Positions 5,462 through 6,079 of a stretch of 6,079 bases of DNA are shown here, piece after piece. Under the pieces are notes generated by a model. The model saw only the letters and a program-made list of their open reading frames with translations, was not told where the DNA came from and did not search any database. The position numbers and the translations under genes are program-made. Location of the stretch: contig CAKSGI010000119.1 in assembly GCA_934454005.1 (NCBI GenBank), forward strand, positions 1-6,079, in the 5' to 3' direction. Origin of the DNA: an uncultured Eubacteriales bacterium. Lineage in GTDB: Bacteria; Bacillota_A; Clostridia; Oscillospirales; Acutalibacteraceae. Each line of letters starts with the position of its first letter. Position 1 is the first letter of the stretch.

Positions 5462-5764
5462 ATGAATAAGAAATATGAATTAATAGAAAGCGATAGAAAA
5501 GGATTTTATAGAGTTAAAGCTTTAAAAGATTTTGGAGATGTAAAGAAAGGAGAAAATAAACAAATGAGTTATCACATTAGTGTTTTTGATAAGCTGAAAG
5601 CATTAAATAGTTTTTTAGTGATTTTTAGCTTATTATATTTTTTGTTTAGGTGCTGTTTTTTTACTATTTTTAAGGATAAAGTAATATTTAAAAAATTTTT
5701 AATGCTAGATGTTGCAAGTGTAATAACATCTTTGTTAATTATTAAAATATTTTTCTCTTTTTAA
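5462..5764 (+). CDS. Chimeric small membrane protein: hexapeptide-repeat protein head joined to two membrane helices
   Basis: ATG 5462 is preceded by GGGGGA at 5455-5460. Residues 1-31 (KYELIES, then 'FYRVKALKDFGDVKKGE') match from memory the start of phage/prophage polymer-forming hexapeptide-repeat proteins, which normally continue with GGYIEKEENLS and many V-x-G-N-A repeats. Here the match stops after 'KKGE'. Residues 35-100 are a different kind of sequence with two hydrophobic spans (about 51-69 and 80-98), separated by the basic loop 'KDKVIFKK'. ATG 5564 (Met35) is in the same frame with AAAGGAG at 5546-5552 (11 bp spacing), so the two-span part may be a 66-aa gene of its own. Function unknown; a holin-like or immunity/toxin role is possible but unsupported. 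Confidence 0.6.
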   Translation: MNKKYELIESDRKGFYRVKALKDFGDVKKGENKQMSYHISVFDKLKALNSFLVIFSLLYFLFRCCFFTIFKDKVIFKKFLMLDVASVITSLLIIKIFFSF

Positions 5765-5792
5765 AATATAAAGATAAAGGAGTTTTTTGAAT

Positions 5793-6079
5793 ATGAAAGC
5801 AATGAAACCTGCCATTGTAGAAGTAAACACAGAAAATATAAAATTAAATGACATGATAAATGTTTATGTTGACGACTTGAGATTATGCCCTGAAGGATTT
5901 ACGATAGCTAGAACTTATGAAGAAGCTGTTGAATTATTAACCAGCAATGAAGTTAATATATTATCATTAGATCATGATTTAGGCGAAGATGAAAATGGTA
6001 ATCTAAGAAAAACTGGTTATGATTTAGTTAAGTATATATGTGAAAATGGTATTAAAGTGAACAAGGTGTATATCCATAC
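5793..6079 (+). CDS. cREC (cyclic-phosphate processing receiver-like) domain protein, 3' end outside window
   Basis: Ninety-five codons from ATG 5793 to the right edge, with AAAGGAG at 5776-5782. After about 20 residues of lead comes a receiver-like fold: 'INVYVDDLRLCPEGF' (DD-x-R at 27-30), 'ARTYEEAVELL' (39-49), 'ILSLDHDLGE' (56-65, Asp-His-Asp), 'GYDLVKYICENG' (75-86) and 'VYIH' at the edge. These are the marks of the cREC family, a receiver-domain derivative predicted to process RNA 2',3'-cyclic phosphates or to work with RNA repair enzymes rather than in two-component signalling. A second ATG at 5802 is possible. It shares the neighbourhood with the RlaP-like nucleotidyltransferase. Family call fairly sure; biochemical role is prediction from the literature. 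Confidence 0.75.
   Translation, partial: MKAMKPAIVEVNTENIKLNDMINVYVDDLRLCPEGFTIARTYEEAVELLTSNEVNILSLDHDLGEDENGNLRKTGYDLVKYICENGIKVNKVYIH

Noticed and set aside
1..6079. CRISPR array, tRNA, rRNA, insertion sequence or attachment site
   Set aside because: No regularly spaced repeats with unique spacers, no cloverleaf-like segment, no transposase frame and no terminal inverted repeats were seen.

Overview
The window is AT-rich throughout, with A/T-ending codons, strong Clostridium/Bacillus-type ribosome binding sites (AGGAGG, AAAGGAGGTGAT) and all genes on the + strand. Gene content (HAD protein, PRPP-synthetase-like enzyme, C5 DNA methyltransferase, remnant of a phage replication initiator, RlaP-like nucleotidyltransferase, ribbon-helix-helix protein, cREC protein, many tiny unknown genes) points to the early/replication/nucleotide-metabolism region of a phage or (plasmid-)prophage of a low-GC Firmicute, most likely a Clostridium or relative. 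No structural, lysis or integrase gene is in view.

Left part (1-1066): the 3' end of a HAD-fold protein gene, followed 2 bp later by a complete 268-aa PRPP-synthetase-like protein. The latter keeps the active-site motifs of the family but is shorter than a cellular Prs. Phage proteins of this kind act in NAD+ salvage or NAD+ reconstitution, but no nicotinamide-using partner gene is visible here.

Middle part (1067-3343): a 127-bp gap, a 60-aa basic protein, then a complete 405-aa C5-cytosine methyltransferase whose start is fixed by an AGGAGG box overlapping the preceding stop codon. The methyltransferase carries an unusual helix-rich module in its target-recognition region. Directly behind its stop codon lies an open frame that looks like the back two thirds of a phage replication initiator: a repeat-bearing linker, a typical 'QRKYDYDKLE..LLGW' segment and a DnaA domain I-like tail. 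The DNA-binding front half and a proper start are missing. The linker DNA holds three tandem 15-bp dyad-symmetric repeats followed by three AT-rich repeats of about 15 bp, a layout very like the lambda-type origin embedded in an initiator gene.

Right part (3344-6079): a row of small genes. These include a 52-aa unknown, a probably frameshifted 51-codon gene, a predicted nucleotidyltransferase (RlaP/COG3541-like) coupled to a 106-aa unknown, a promoter, a ribbon-helix-helix protein with an in-frame stop at codon 9 behind a near-perfect Shine-Dalgarno, a 77-aa unknown, a chimeric small membrane protein whose head comes from a hexapeptide-repeat phage family, and the start of a cREC (cyclic-phosphate processing receiver-like) protein that runs off the window.

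Taken together, the cluster looks like a mosaic accessory/early region. It carries host-defence-related functions (DNA methylation, possible NAD+ repair, possible RNA-end repair) interspersed with broken genes and recombination joints. These functional links are inference from family membership and gene proximity.
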